Source: Streptomyces californicus
Lineage (GTDB): Bacteria; Actinomycetota; Actinomycetes; Streptomycetales; Streptomycetaceae
Length of the DNA: 64,000 bases
Assembly (NCBI RefSeq): GCF_000717645.1
Contig: NZ_JNZZ01000017.1
Coordinates: 1 to 64,000, forward strand
Direction: 5' to 3'
Numbering within the stretch: the stretch's first letter is position 1; each line of letters opens with the position of its first letter. Under the pieces are notes generated by a model. It was not told where the DNA came from, did no database searches, and worked only from the letters and a program-made list of their open reading frames with translations. Below are positions 8,835 to 16,964 of this stretch, in pieces. Made by a program: the position numbers and the translations under genes.

Positions 8835-9223
8835 GCCGCCGCCTCGCTCTCCGTCGTCCCGCGGCCCCCGGACACCCACAGTGCCCGCTCGCCGGGCCAC
8901 CCGCCACCGCCGGACCACGATCGCTCGCACGACGTGGGCGCCGGGCCCGCGGGAGCCCCGCCGGCCTGCGGCGCGCAGCGGAAGCACGCCCGGCCGACCG
9001 CCGGAACGACGGGGCGCGGTGCCCCCCGGGCTGGGACCCCGGAGAACGGTGCGCTCGGAACGTCTCCCGCAGACCCGGTCACCGCCGCCCGAAGCTACGC
9101 CACCGGGCGCCCCGCAACATCCGAGGGGACGGATTCACGGATACGCAATCAATCCGCGGCCACCCCGGCGCACGGCCGGAGCCGGCCAAGGGCACGGCTC
9201 CGAGCGCACCGTGCGAACAGTTC
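8835..9223. other. Intergenic region upstream of the LAL regulator
   Basis: This 389-bp stretch lies between the regulator's start and the end of the toxin gene. No gene with a ribosome-binding site is visible. It includes the inverted repeat CGGATT (9130-9135) and AATCCG (9151-9156) with a 15-base spacer, which could be a regulator-binding site or a weak terminator for the toxin-antitoxin transcript. No clear -35/-10 pair was found for the regulator. Confidence 0.5.
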
Positions 9224-9616
9224 TCAGACCTTGATGACGCGGACACCGGGCCCGCAGAGCATCAGGAGGTCCTCCGGGTCCGACGTCAGGACGGTCACGG
9301 GGGCCGGTGAGGTGAGCGCGGTGGCGGCCACGATGGCGTCGAGGGCGTACTTGTGGCCGTGCAGTCCGGCCGCGGCCAGCAGCTTGCTCGCATGGCGGGC
9401 GACGGCCTCGGTGGGCGGGACGATGTTCACCCGGGAGACGGCGTAGTCGAATCGGGCCTGGCTGATCCTGGGGTCGCGTGCTTCAACGAGAGTGACAGAG
9501 CTGGCGACGACGCGGATGTCTTCGGCCTCGGCTGCCGTCAACCACTCGGTGATCTCGGGTGCGCGACGCACCAGTTGTGACAGGCCCTCGCAGTCCAGGA
9601 CGAGTGTGCCGCTCAC
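9224..9616 (-). CDS. PIN-domain ribonuclease toxin, VapC-like
   Basis: The 130-residue protein has the four acidic residues of a PIN nuclease at the usual spacing: D8 (LVLDCEG), E45 (TLVEARDP), D93 (YALDAIVA) and D113 (LTSDPEDL). PIN toxins of VapBC modules cut RNA, often tRNA or rRNA, in a metal-dependent way and are held inactive by the antitoxin. The GTG start overlaps the stop of the upstream antitoxin gene by four bases (GTGA), the standard arrangement for coupled synthesis. No membrane segment or signal peptide is present. The family assignment is strong; the RNA target is unknown. Confidence 0.88.
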   Translation of the reverse strand: MSGTLVLDCEGLSQLVRRAPEITEWLTAAEAEDIRVVASSVTLVEARDPRISQARFDYAVSRVNIVPPTEAVARHASKLLAAAGLHGHKYALDAIVAATALTSPAPVTVLTSDPEDLLMLCGPGVRVIKV

Positions 9617-9885
9617 GCGGCGTCCGCAGAGCCGGCCGTCTCACCACGCAGGAGCGCGCGTTTGGCTGCCACTGCCGACTGATCGACCGGGCCGTGCTCG
9701 GCTTCCGCGTCCTCGATGAGTTCGCGCAGGCGATCGCGTTCCAGTTGGCGCTGGATCAAGGACTCGACGTAGGCGGACATGCCCCGCTTGCCCGTACGCG
9801 CCTTGAGGGCGGCGATGGTGCCTTCGTGGAGCGATACCGATACGGGCCGGACAGGTCCTTCGCCGGGCGCTGGAGAGATGGCCAT
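9613..9885 (-). CDS. Antitoxin of the VapBC-like pair
   Basis: I place the start at the ATG 9883-9885, giving 90 residues (MAISPAPGEGPVRPVSVSL...). The N-terminal VRPVSVSLHEGTIAALKART followed by SAYVESLIQRQLERD is a ribbon-helix-helix domain in which the beta-strand alternates basic and hydrophobic residues to contact DNA. The acidic C-terminal part (ELIEDAEAEHGPVDQ) would wrap around the toxin. The frame extends upstream to 10041, but the extension is non-coding in character and spans the operator. A TAAACT -10-like hexamer ends seven bases before this ATG and there is no ribosome-binding site, so the mRNA is probably leaderless. Autoregulation by the RHH domain at 9897-9913 is inferred. 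Confidence 0.82.
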   Translation of the reverse strand: MAISPAPGEGPVRPVSVSLHEGTIAALKARTGKRGMSAYVESLIQRQLERDRLRELIEDAEAEHGPVDQSAVAAKRALLRGETAGSADAA

Positions 9886-9913
9886 GGGCCAGAGTTTAAC
9901 AAGACTCTTGTTA
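9886..9913 (-). promoter_or_regulatory. Toxin-antitoxin promoter and operator palindrome
   Basis: AACAAGACTCTTGTT (9898-9912) is a perfect inverted repeat around one central base and extends to 17 bp with flanking T/A at 9897 and 9913. On the minus strand it runs directly into TAAACT, a -10-like hexamer, seven bases before the antitoxin ATG. A repressor bound here would block the promoter, which is how VapB-type antitoxins and their complexes autoregulate. Confidence 0.7.
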
Positions 9914-10012
9914 TTGGGGGGAGTGTGCGGCTCTCCCCGCTGCCTCACCGGTGGGAACCGCCAGGAACCCCGCGTGTACGAGGGGCTCCCGGCATCTCCC
10001 GTGGGAGAAGGA

Positions 10013-10050
10013 CCCCGGTCGGCGCGACAGGACGCGCACACCGGCCGGGG
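10013..10050 (-). terminator. Hairpin downstream of sdaA
   Basis: Arms 10013-10026 and 10033-10050 pair as CCCCGG/CCGGGG, CGG/CCG and CGCG/CGCG with small bulges and a six-base loop, starting ten bases past the sdaA stop. There is no T-run, as is common for Streptomyces terminators. Confidence 0.5.
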
Positions 10051-10059
10051 CCCATCCGC

Positions 10060-11445
10060 CTAGCACTCGATGATGTTCACCGCGAGCCCGCCCCGCGCCG
10101 TCTCCTTGTACTTCACGCTCATGTCCGCCCCGGTCTCCTTCATGGTCTTGATGACCTTGTCCAGGGAGACCTTGTGGCTGCCGTCGCCCCGCAGCGCCAT
10201 CCGCGCCGCCGTGACCGCCTTGACCGCCGCCATGCCGTTGCGCTCGATGCAGGGGATCTGGACGAGGCCGCCGACCGGGTCGCAGGTCAGGCCCAGGTTG
10301 TGCTCCATGCCGATCTCGGCGGCGTTCTCCACCTGCTCGGGGGAGCCGCCCAGGACCTCGGCCAGGGCGCCGGCCGCCATCGAGCAGGCCGAGCCGACCT
10401 CGCCCTGGCAGCCGACCTCGGCGCCGGAGATCGAGGCGTTCTCCTTGAAGAGGAGGCCGATCGCGCCCGCCGCGAGGAGGAAGCGGACGACGCTGTCCTC
10501 CTTCTCCGTCTCGGTGCAGCCGTGGGAGGCGAAGTTCATGTAGTAGTGCAGGACGGCCGGGATGATGCCCGCCGCGCCGTTCGTGGGGGCGGTGACGACG
10601 CGGCCGCCCGCCGCGTTCTCCTCGTTGACGGCCATCGCGTAGAGGGTGATCCACTCCATCGCGTGGGCCTGCGGGTCGCCCTCGGCGCGCAGTTGGCGGG
10701 CCGAGTTCGCGGCGCGGCGGCGGACCTTGAGACCGCCGGGGAGGATGCCCTCGCGCGACATGCCGCGCGCGACGCACGCCTGCATGACGCGCCAGATGTC
10801 CAGCAGCCCGGAGCGGATCTCCGCCTCGGTGCGCCAGGCCAGCTCGTTCTCCAGCATCATCGAGGAGATGGACAGGCCGGTCTCGCGGGAGAGCCGCAGC
10901 AGCTCGTCGCCGGTGCGGAAGGGGTGCTTGAGGACCGTGTCGTCCGGGACGATCGGGTTCTCCCCGGCCACCGCGTCCTCGTCGACGACGAAGCCGCCGC
11001 CGACCGAGTAGTACGTCTTCTCCAGGAGCGGCGTGCCCTCGGTGTCATACGCGAGGATCGTCATGCCGTTGGCGTGGTACGGGAGCGCCTTGCGGCGGTG
11101 CAGGACCAGGTCGTCGTCGAAGGCGAACGGGATCTCGTGCATCCCCAGCAGGTTGATCCGCCCGGTGGAGCGGATCTCCTCGACCCGGCCGTCGGCGGAC
11201 TCCACGTCCACGGTCCGGGGCGACTCGCCCTCCAGGCCGAGGAGGACCGCCTTGGGCGTGCCGTGCCCGTGGCCGGTCGCGCCGAGGGAACCGTACAGCT
11301 CGGCCCGTATCGAGGCGGTGTGGGCGAGCAGCCCCTCGTTCTTCAGGCGGCGCGCGAACATGGCGGCGGCGCGCATCGGCCCCACCGTGTGGGAGCTGGA
11401 CGGGCCGATGCCGACCGAGAACAGGTCGAAGACCGAGATGGCCAC
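10060..11445 (-). CDS. sdaA: L-serine ammonia-lyase (L-serine dehydratase), iron-sulfur type
   Basis: The 461-residue enzyme starts at GTG 11443-11445, seven bases after AAGGAG; codons further upstream are not needed for the family start [18 protein letters not shown]. It converts L-serine to pyruvate and ammonia with a catalytic [4Fe-4S] cluster. Both halves of the single-chain form are present: the N-terminal beta domain with [14 protein letters not shown], and the C-terminal alpha domain with cluster-binding cysteines in [20 protein letters not shown] and QIPCIERN. It follows glyA by 162 bases, so the two genes could share a transcript and together move glycine-derived carbon to pyruvate. 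A strong hairpin lies in the glyA-sdaA gap, so sdaA may be partly or wholly independent of the riboswitch. Confidence 0.95.
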   Translation of the reverse strand: MAISVFDLFSVGIGPSSSHTVGPMRAAAMFARRLKNEGLLAHTASIRAELYGSLGATGHGHGTPKAVLLGLEGESPRTVDVESADGRVEEIRSTGRINLLGMHEIPFAFDDDLVLHRRKALPYHANGMTILAYDTEGTPLLEKTYYSVGGGFVVDEDAVAGENPIVPDDTVLKHPFRTGDELLRLSRETGLSISSMMLENELAWRTEAEIRSGLLDIWRVMQACVARGMSREGILPGGLKVRRRAANSARQLRAEGDPQAHAMEWITLYAMAVNEENAAGGRVVTAPTNGAAGIIPAVLHYYMNFASHGCTETEKEDSVVRFLLAAGAIGLLFKENASISGAEVGCQGEVGSACSMAAGALAEVLGGSPEQVENAAEIGMEHNLGLTCDPVGGLVQIPCIERNGMAAVKAVTAARMALRGDGSHKVSLDKVIKTMKETGADMSVKYKETARGGLAVNIIEC

Positions 11446-11538
11446 GGGAGGACTCCTTGGGGGGTGGGAAGACGCCGTTGTCTGCCGGGGTGGTGCGGGG
11501 ACAAGCGGGGGCAAGAGGGATGGCGGGGGACAAGCTTC

Positions 11539-11577
11539 GGGGCACCGCGCTCACTCGTCCAGTGTGCGCGGCGCCCC
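11539..11577 (-). terminator. 17-bp stem hairpin between glyA and sdaA
   Basis: Arms 11539-11555 (GGGGCACCGCGCTCACT) and 11561-11577 pair over 17 positions with two mismatches and a five-base loop, 30 bases beyond the glyA stop. It is the strongest hairpin in the serine/glycine cluster. It can act as a terminator or attenuator for the riboswitch-driven transcript. No T-run follows. Confidence 0.65.
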
Positions 11578-11607
11578 GTCGAGATGCGCGGAACCGCAGG
11601 CCAGGTG

Positions 11608-12867
11608 CTACTTCAGGCCGGGGTACAGCGGGAACTTCTCGGCCAGCGCGGCCACGCGGGCCTTGAGGTCGTCCGCGTCGTACGACGGCTTGAGGGCGGA
11701 CGCGATGATCTCCGCGACCTCCGTGAACTCCTCGGCGCCGAAGCCGCGGGTGGCCAGCGCCGGGGTGCCGATCCGCAGGCCCGAGGTGACCATCGGGGGA
11801 CGCGGGTCGTTCGGGATGGCGTTCCGGTTGACCGTGATGCCCAGCTCGTGGAGCCGGTCCTCGGCCTGCTGGCCGTCCAGCTCGGAGTTGCGCAGGTCGA
11901 CCAGGACCAGGTGCACGTCGGTGCCGCCGGAGAGGACGGAGACGCCCACCTCGGTGACGTCCGGCTGGACCAGGCGCTCGGCCAGGATGCGCGCGCCGTC
12001 CAGGGTGCGCTGCTGGCGCTCCTTGAACTCCTCGCCCGCCGCGACCTTGAACGAGACCGCCTTCGCCGCGATCACGTGCTCCAGCGGGCCGCCCTGCTGG
12101 CCCGGGAAGACCGCCGAGTTGATCTTCTTGGCCAGCTCCTGGGTGGAGAGGATCACGCCACCGCGCGGACCGCCGAGGGTCTTGTGCGTGGTGGTGGTGA
12201 CGACGTGGGCGTGCGGCACCGGGTTGGGGTGCAGCCCGGCCGCGACCAGGCCCGCGAAGTGCGCCATGTCGACCATCAGGTACGCGCCGACCTCGTCCGC
12301 GATACGGCGGAAGGCGGCGAAGTCGAGCTGGCGCGGGTAGGCGGACCAGCCGGCCACGATCAGCTTCGGCTGGGACTCCTTGGCGAGGCGCTCGACCTCC
12401 TCCATGTCCACGACACCGGTCTCGTCGACGTGGTACGGGACCACGTTGTAGAGCTTGCCGGAGAAGTTGATCTTCATGCCGTGGGTCAGGTGACCGCCGT
12501 GGGCCAGGTTCAGGCCCATGATCGTGTCGCCCGGCTTCAGCAGCGCGAACATCGCGGCGGCGTTCGCCTGGGCGCCCGAGTGCGGCTGCACGTTCGCGGC
12601 CTCGGCGCCGAACAGCGCCTTGATCCGGTCGATCGCGATCTGCTCGACGACGTCGACGTGCTCACAACCGCCGTAGTACCGGCGACCCGGGTAGCCCTCG
12701 GCGTACTTGTTGGTGAGGACGGAGCCCTGCGCCTCCATGACGGCGACCGGAGCGAAGTTCTCCGAGGCGATCATCTCGAGGGTGGACTGCTGACGGTGGA
12801 GCTCGGCGTCGACGGCGGCGGCGACGTCCGGGTCCAGCTCGTGGAGGGAGGAGTTCAGAAGCGACAT
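11608..12867 (-). CDS. glyA: Serine hydroxymethyltransferase
   Basis: The 419-residue PLP enzyme interconverts serine and glycine with tetrahydrofolate, supplying one-carbon units. The cofactor lysine is K229 in [16 protein letters not shown], the same position as in the E. coli enzyme, and the substrate/folate motifs [17 protein letters not shown] and [13 protein letters not shown] are intact. The ATG at 12865-12867 follows AAGGGA. It begins 20 bases after gcvH, so gcvT-gcvH-glyA form one transcription unit under the glycine riboswitch. This makes physiological sense: the glycine cleavage system yields methylene-tetrahydrofolate that GlyA condenses with a second glycine. Confidence 0.97.
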   Translation of the reverse strand: MSLLNSSLHELDPDVAAAVDAELHRQQSTLEMIASENFAPVAVMEAQGSVLTNKYAEGYPGRRYYGGCEHVDVVEQIAIDRIKALFGAEAANVQPHSGAQANAAAMFALLKPGDTIMGLNLAHGGHLTHGMKINFSGKLYNVVPYHVDETGVVDMEEVERLAKESQPKLIVAGWSAYPRQLDFAAFRRIADEVGAYLMVDMAHFAGLVAAGLHPNPVPHAHVVTTTTHKTLGGPRGGVILSTQELAKKINSAVFPGQQGGPLEHVIAAKAVSFKVAAGEEFKERQQRTLDGARILAERLVQPDVTEVGVSVLSGGTDVHLVLVDLRNSELDGQQAEDRLHELGITVNRNAIPNDPRPPMVTSGLRIGTPALATRGFGAEEFTEVAEIIASALKPSYDADDLKARVAALAEKFPLYPGLK

Positions 12868-12887
12868 CAGGGGGTCCCTTAAAGGTC

Positions 12888-13265
12888 TCAGTTGCCGGAG
12901 AACGCGGTGTACTCGTCGGCGGAGAGCAGATCGGCCGGCTCCTCCGCGACGCGCACCTTGAACAGCCAGCCGCCCTCGAAGGGAGCGGAGTTCACCAGCG
13001 AGGGGTCGTCCACGACGTCCTGGTTGGCCGCCGTCACCTCACCGGTCACCGGCGAGTACAGGTCGCTGACGGACTTGGTCGACTCCAGCTCCCCGCAGGT
13101 CTCACCCGCGGTCACCGTGTCACCGACCTCCGGGAGCTGGGCGTAGACGACGTCACCGAGCGCGTTGGCCGCGTACTCCGTGATGCCGATGGTGGCCACG
13201 CCGTCCTCGAGGGCCGACAGCCACTCGTGCTCCTTGCTGTACCGCAGCTGCTGGGGGTTGCTCAT
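12888..13265 (-). CDS. gcvH: Glycine cleavage system H protein
   Basis: The 125-residue lipoyl carrier shuttles the aminomethyl group between the P, T and L proteins. The lipoylated lysine is K64 in [15 protein letters not shown], flanked by the beta-hairpin fold of lipoyl domains. The ATG follows AGGAGA with good spacing. It sits between gcvT (122-base gap) and glyA (20-base gap). The P-protein gene (gcvP) is not in this window and must lie elsewhere in the genome, as in other streptomycetes. Confidence 0.97.
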
Positions 13266-13387
13266 GTCCTGAATTCTCCTGTACGCGGGGGAGTGCTGAT
13301 GAACGGTGGTCTTACGGTGTGAGACGGAGGTACGTCACTTCCGTGACGCCGGGGCGCGGCGCGGCCGGCCCGGGAGCCTCCGGGATA

Positions 13388-14503
13388 TCACTTCTGGCGC
13401 TTGTAGAACGGCAGCGCGACGACCTCGTACGGCTCGTGCGTGCCGCGGACGTCCACGCCCACGCCCTCGGTGCCGGGGGCGGCGAAGGCCGCGTCCACGT
13501 ACGCCATGGCGATCGGCTTGCCCAGGGTCGGGGAGGGGGCGCCGGAGGTGACCTCGCCGATCACCTTGCCGTCCGCGACCACGGAGAAACCGGCGCGCGG
13601 GACGCGGCGGCCCTCGGCGACCAGGCCGACCAGCTTGCGCGGCGGGGCGGTCTCGGCGCGCTCGGCGGCGGCCAGCAGCGCCTCACGGCCGACGAAGTCG
13701 CCCTCCTTCTCGAACTTGACGACCCGGCCCAGGCCCGCGTCGAACGGGGTGAGCGCCGTCGTCAGCTCGTGCCCGTACAGCGGCATGCCCGCCTCCAGGC
13801 GCAGCGTGTCCCGGCAGGACAGGCCGCAGGGGATCAGCCCGTGCGGGGCTCCGGCGTCGGTCAGCGCCCGCCACAGCTGCTCGGCGTGCTCGGGGGCGAC
13901 GAAGAGCTCGAAGCCGTCCTCGCCGGTGTAGCCGGTACGGGCGATGAGCGCCGGGACCCCGGCGACCGTGCCGGGCAGGCCCGCGTAGTACTTCAGCCCG
14001 TCCAGGTCGGCGTCGGTGACGGCCTTCATGATGGCGGGCGACTCGGGGCCCTGGACCGCGAGCAGCGCGTAGGCGTCCCGGTCGTCGCGCACCTCGGCGT
14101 CGAAGCCGCCGACGCGGGCGGTCAGCGCGTCCAGCACGATCTGGGCGTTGCCCGCGTTGGCGACCACCATGTACTCGGTCTCGCCCAGGCGGTAGACGAT
14201 CAGGTCGTCCACGATCCCGCCGTCCTCCTGGACGATCATCGTGTAGCGGGCCCGGCCGTTGCCGACGGTGGCGATGTTGCCCACCAGCGCGTAGCTCAGG
14301 AACGCGGCGGCCTCGGGGCCGGTCACGGTGATCTCGCCCATGTGGGAGAGGTCGAAGAGGCCGGCCCGGGTGCGGACGGCGTTGTGCTCGTCGCGCTCGC
14401 TCGCGTACCGCAGGGGCATGTCCCAGCCCGCGAAGTCGGTCATGGTGGCGCCGAGCGAGCGGTGCAGCGCGTCGAGGGCGGTGAGACGGGGGGCGGTGCT
14501 CAT
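13388..14503 (-). CDS. gcvT: Aminomethyltransferase (glycine cleavage T protein)
   Basis: The 371-residue enzyme transfers the methylene carbon from the H-protein aminomethyl arm to tetrahydrofolate and releases ammonia. Family signatures include FAGWDMPLRY near the N-terminus, LFDLSHMGEI, the folate-site aspartate within VQGPESPAIM, GYTGEDGFELF and the C-terminal GEVTSGAPSPTL. It is the first gene after the tandem glycine riboswitch and therefore should be induced when glycine is in excess. A GGAG at about eleven bases before the ATG serves as ribosome-binding site. Confidence 0.97.
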   Translation of the reverse strand: MSTAPRLTALDALHRSLGATMTDFAGWDMPLRYASERDEHNAVRTRAGLFDLSHMGEITVTGPEAAAFLSYALVGNIATVGNGRARYTMIVQEDGGIVDDLIVYRLGETEYMVVANAGNAQIVLDALTARVGGFDAEVRDDRDAYALLAVQGPESPAIMKAVTDADLDGLKYYAGLPGTVAGVPALIARTGYTGEDGFELFVAPEHAEQLWRALTDAGAPHGLIPCGLSCRDTLRLEAGMPLYGHELTTALTPFDAGLGRVVKFEKEGDFVGREALLAAAERAETAPPRKLVGLVAEGRRVPRAGFSVVADGKVIGEVTSGAPSPTLGKPIAMAYVDAAFAAPGTEGVGVDVRGTHEPYEVVALPFYKRQK

Positions 14504-14543
14504 GGGCGATGGCTCCAGGGCATGACGACGTCAGGACGGAAAA

Positions 14544-14780
14544 TCCTCCCCATCTGTCATCGGAACCTGAGAGGTTCGCCGACAGCCCCCGGGCGGGGCG
14601 TGCCCCGGAGGGCGCCCTTGTTCAGGGGGCTCGGCTTGCACCTTGGGTGGGGCCGCCGGAACGGCCCGCTTTTCAGATCTGCCTCATCCGCGCGGTACGG
14701 GGCCTGAGAGATTCAAGGGAGGGTCTTGCTCCTTCGGCGCCCGGCTCACAGTGTGGCCGGAACTCTCCCGCGCGGATTCG
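14544..14780 (-). promoter_or_regulatory. Tandem glycine riboswitch upstream of gcvT
   Basis: Read on the minus strand, the leader shows two successive aptamers. The first begins with GCGGGAGAGTTCC near 14775, continues with GCGCCGAAGGAGCAA, and closes with CTCTCAGGCCCCGTACCG and GGATGAGGCAGATCTG. The second has CACCCAAGGTGCAAGCC, then AACCTCTCAGGTTCCGATG, and ends at ACAGATGGGGAGG (about 14545). These are the conserved blocks of the glycine riboswitch (GGGAGAG..., GCCGAAGG-GCAA, CTCTCAGG). The class normally turns the glycine cleavage operon on when glycine binds. The expression platform would be in the 40 bases between 14543 and the gcvT ATG; I could not decide between transcriptional and translational control. 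Confidence 0.92.
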
Positions 14781-14873
14781 AACGGCCGGTATGCAGTTGG
14801 CGCGGCCATCATCGCACGCATTCCGGCGGAGCGGGAGGGCGGACCTCGACAGCCGCCCGGGCGGCGAGGACGG

Positions 14874-14901
14874 TTGTGCGACCTTGCCCATTCTTTACAC
14901 T
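14874..14901 (+). promoter_or_regulatory. Candidate promoter of the P-loop NTPase gene
   Basis: TTGTGC (14874-14879) and TACACT (14896-14901) are 16 bases apart, 43 bases ahead of the ATG at 14944 and pointing away from the glycine riboswitch. Confidence 0.45.
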
Positions 14902-14943
14902 TCAGGAACAGGTGTGGACGGCCCGACGGCAGGGGGATGGGCG

Positions 14944-15795
14944 ATGACGTTGCAGCGGTCGGCACCGGTCACGGGAGCGCCGCACGAAGCGGTGCCCGCA
15001 CAGCCCGGCGCACCGGCCCGGGAGGTGCTGACCGAGCGCGCCCCGGTGGTACGCGATCTGCGCGGGCGCGCCGATACGGGCCCCGGCACGCTCCACTTCG
15101 CCGCCGGGGACCTCGTGGTGGTCTCCGGGCTCCCCGGGGGCGGCAAGTCCACCCTGATCCGGCGCACGGTGACCGGCCACGCCGTCGACTCCCAGGACAC
15201 TCGCGACCGCTGGACGGCGGCCCTGCCCCCCTTACTCCCGTACGCCGTCTACCGCCCCCTGGTCCGGGCCGCCCACTACCTCGGGCTCCGGACCCTCCTG
15301 CGCTCCGGCGCCTCCGTCGTCGTCCACGACTGCGGTACGCAGAGCTGGGTACGCCGGTGGCTCGCCCGGCACGCCGCGCGCCGGGGCCGCGCGCTGCACC
15401 TGGTCCTCCTCGACGTGGCCCCCCGGACCGCCCGCCAGGGGCAGCGCGAACGCGGCCGGGGCGTCTCCGGCTACGCCTTCGCCCGCCACCGCCGCGCGGT
15501 CGCCCGGCTGCTCCGCGACACCGAGCGGGGCCGCCCGCCCGCCGGCTGCGCCACGGCGGTGCTGCTGGACCGCGAAGCCGCGGACGCGCTGCACCGGATC
15601 TCCTTCGGCGAGGCAACCGACCACTCCGGCTCCACCGACACCACCGGCTCCACCGACCTCCCCGGTCTCCTCGGCCCCGCCGGCCCCGCCAGCCTCACCG
15701 GCCTCACCGGGCCGACCAGCCCTGCTGGCCCCATCGGCACCACCAGCCCCACCGGCTCCACCGGGGAAGGACCCCCTCCCGCCCGCGCCGGATAG
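14944..15795 (+). CDS. P-loop NTPase (AAA family) with a TTA codon and collagen-like tail
   Basis: The 283-residue protein starts at ATG 14944 after GCAGGGGGATGGGCG. Residues about 55-65 carry a P-loop (VSGLPGGGKSTLI), followed by VVVHDCGTQSWVRRW and LVLLDVAPRTARQGQRERGR, the layout of small zeta-toxin/kinase-like ATPases acting on a small substrate. Codon 97 is TTA (15232-15234), read by the bldA tRNA in Streptomyces. The last 55 residues change to Gly-Pro-Ser-Thr triplets (GLLGPAGPASLTGLTGPTSP) of collagen-like periodicity that are probably disordered or self-associating. The enzymatic substrate is unknown. It precedes sseB by 72 bases and could be co-transcribed with it. The gene is divergent from the glycine-controlled operon. 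Confidence 0.78.
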   Translation: MTLQRSAPVTGAPHEAVPAQPGAPAREVLTERAPVVRDLRGRADTGPGTLHFAAGDLVVVSGLPGGGKSTLIRRTVTGHAVDSQDTRDRWTAALPPLLPYAVYRPLVRAAHYLGLRTLLRSGASVVVHDCGTQSWVRRWLARHAARRGRALHLVLLDVAPRTARQGQRERGRGVSGYAFARHRRAVARLLRDTERGRPPAGCATAVLLDREAADALHRISFGEATDHSGSTDTTGSTDLPGLLGPAGPASLTGLTGPTSPAGPIGTTSPTGSTGEGPPPARAG

Positions 15796-15867
15796 GGTTC
15801 TGGCCGAGCGAACAGCGAGAGAGGCCGCCGCGCGCGGCCGACGCGGTGGAGAGAGGGCACAGAGGCA

Positions 15868-16638
15868 GTGGACATTCCGGCACCCGCACCGGCGCACCCC
15901 CCGCAGGGGTGGCCCGCCAACGAGTTCGAAGAGGTGCTCTCCGCCTCGCTCGGCGTCCCGGACGCGGGCGGCCGCCTCGTCGAAGTGCTCGGCCGCAGCT
16001 CCGTCTGGGTGCCGCTGCCCAACGGCGGCAGCCCCGCCAGCGCCGACCTCGACCTGCCGATGATGGAGATCGACGGCGCGGCGTTCGTCCCCGTCTTCAG
16101 CTCCGAGGCGCAGTTCCTCAGCTGCGTCGGGGGCCACATGTCGTACACCGTCGCGCCCGCCCGCGACTTCGCCCGGGGCCTGCCCCCGCAGGTCGGCATC
16201 GCCGTGAACCCCGGCGGCGCCGTCGGCATACCGCTGCCGCCCCCCGCCGTCGCCGAACTGTGCCGGGCCGGCCGTACCGCCCTGGACGGGCCCGCCACCG
16301 GCGGCCGGGTCCGGCTGTTCGAGCCGGACTGGCAGCACGACCCGCTCGACTTCCTCACCGCCGTGTCGGAGGAGTTCGACGCCACCGGGGCGGTCGCCAC
16401 CGCCCGCCGGACCCTGGCCAGCATCGAGGGCGGCGAACCGGTCCTCTTCGTCGGCGTCGAGTTCGCCGCCCGGGACGACGTGGCCCAAGGCGTCCCCATG
16501 GACGCCATCGGCCGGGCGCTCGGCCGGGTCCGGGTTCCCTGGCCGGTCAACCTGGTCCTGCTCGACGTCGCCCAGGACCTCGTCGGCGACTGGATACGGG
16601 AGAAGGTCCGGCCGTTCTACCGGCGCGAGGACCGCTGA
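15868..16638 (+). CDS. sseB: SseB-family protein (first copy)
   Basis: The 256-residue protein starts at GTG 15868 after AGAGG. It has an SseB N-terminal domain (NEFEEVLSASLG, VWVPLPNGG, GAAFVPVFSSEAQFL) and a C-terminal domain ending LLDVAQDLVGDWIREKVRPF. E. coli sseB alters sensitivity to serine when overexpressed; the molecular role of the family is not established. Its place beside sdaA, glyA and gcvT supports a link to serine/glycine homeostasis, which I infer. A paralogue follows at 16965. The 3' end is unusual: a 24-bp tandem repeat that contains the stop codon runs past the gene and repeats the stop in the same frame. Confidence 0.85.
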   Translation: MDIPAPAPAHPPQGWPANEFEEVLSASLGVPDAGGRLVEVLGRSSVWVPLPNGGSPASADLDLPMMEIDGAAFVPVFSSEAQFLSCVGGHMSYTVAPARDFARGLPPQVGIAVNPGGAVGIPLPPPAVAELCRAGRTALDGPATGGRVRLFEPDWQHDPLDFLTAVSEEFDATGAVATARRTLASIEGGEPVLFVGVEFAARDDVAQGVPMDAIGRALGRVRVPWPVNLVLLDVAQDLVGDWIREKVRPFYRREDR

Positions 16639-16724
16639 CGCACCCGGGCCGAGGACCGCTGACGCACCCGGACCGGAGACCGCTGACGCACCCGGGCCGA
16701 GGACCGCTGACGTACCCGGGCCGA
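16628..16724. repeat. 24-bp tandem repeat starting on the sseB stop codon, four copies
   Basis: The unit ACCGCTGACGCACCCGGG begins at 16631, 16655, 16679 and 16703, exactly 24 bp apart, with a few substitutions. Since 24 is divisible by three, the sseB frame meets EDR-stop-RTRA again and again, giving four in-frame TGA codons at 16636, 16660, 16684 and 16708. Confidence 0.9.
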
Positions 16725-16964
16725 GGGCGCCCGACCCACCGGGGACCGGCGGCGAAACGACCGCCGGCTCGTCCGCGCGAGGACCGCCGATCCACCCGCG
16801 GGACCGGCCGAACCGCCCGCCCCGGCTCGCCCGACCACCGGCGTCCGCCCCCTGATCCACCCGCACCGGGGCTCACGGCCCACCCGGCGGGGCGCTCCCG
16901 GAGGCCGAATGTTGCCGGACCGTGGCGTCAAGCCGGTGCCCCGGGCGGCGCATAAGCTGGTTTG
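16639..16964. other. Intergenic region between the two sseB paralogues
   Basis: After the 24-bp repeats the sequence is G+C-rich with imperfect echoes of the same unit (GAGGACCGCC, CCACCCG). No gene is visible. The last bases hold TAAGCT (16953-16958), a -10-like element six bases ahead of the ATG of the next gene. Confidence 0.55.

Noticed and set aside
5520..9446. Very long plus-strand open frame opposite the LAL regulator
   Set aside because: It is the mirror of a genuine gene. Its composition is Arg/Pro/Gly-rich without domains, and it has no ribosome-binding site.
9886..10041. Upstream extension of the antitoxin (52 codons)
   Set aside because: It spans the palindrome and -10 element, and the ribbon-helix-helix domain is complete without it.
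9559..12882. Plus-strand open frame opposite sdaA and glyA
   Set aside because: Both minus-strand genes are unmistakable enzymes; the antisense frame is a G+C artefact.
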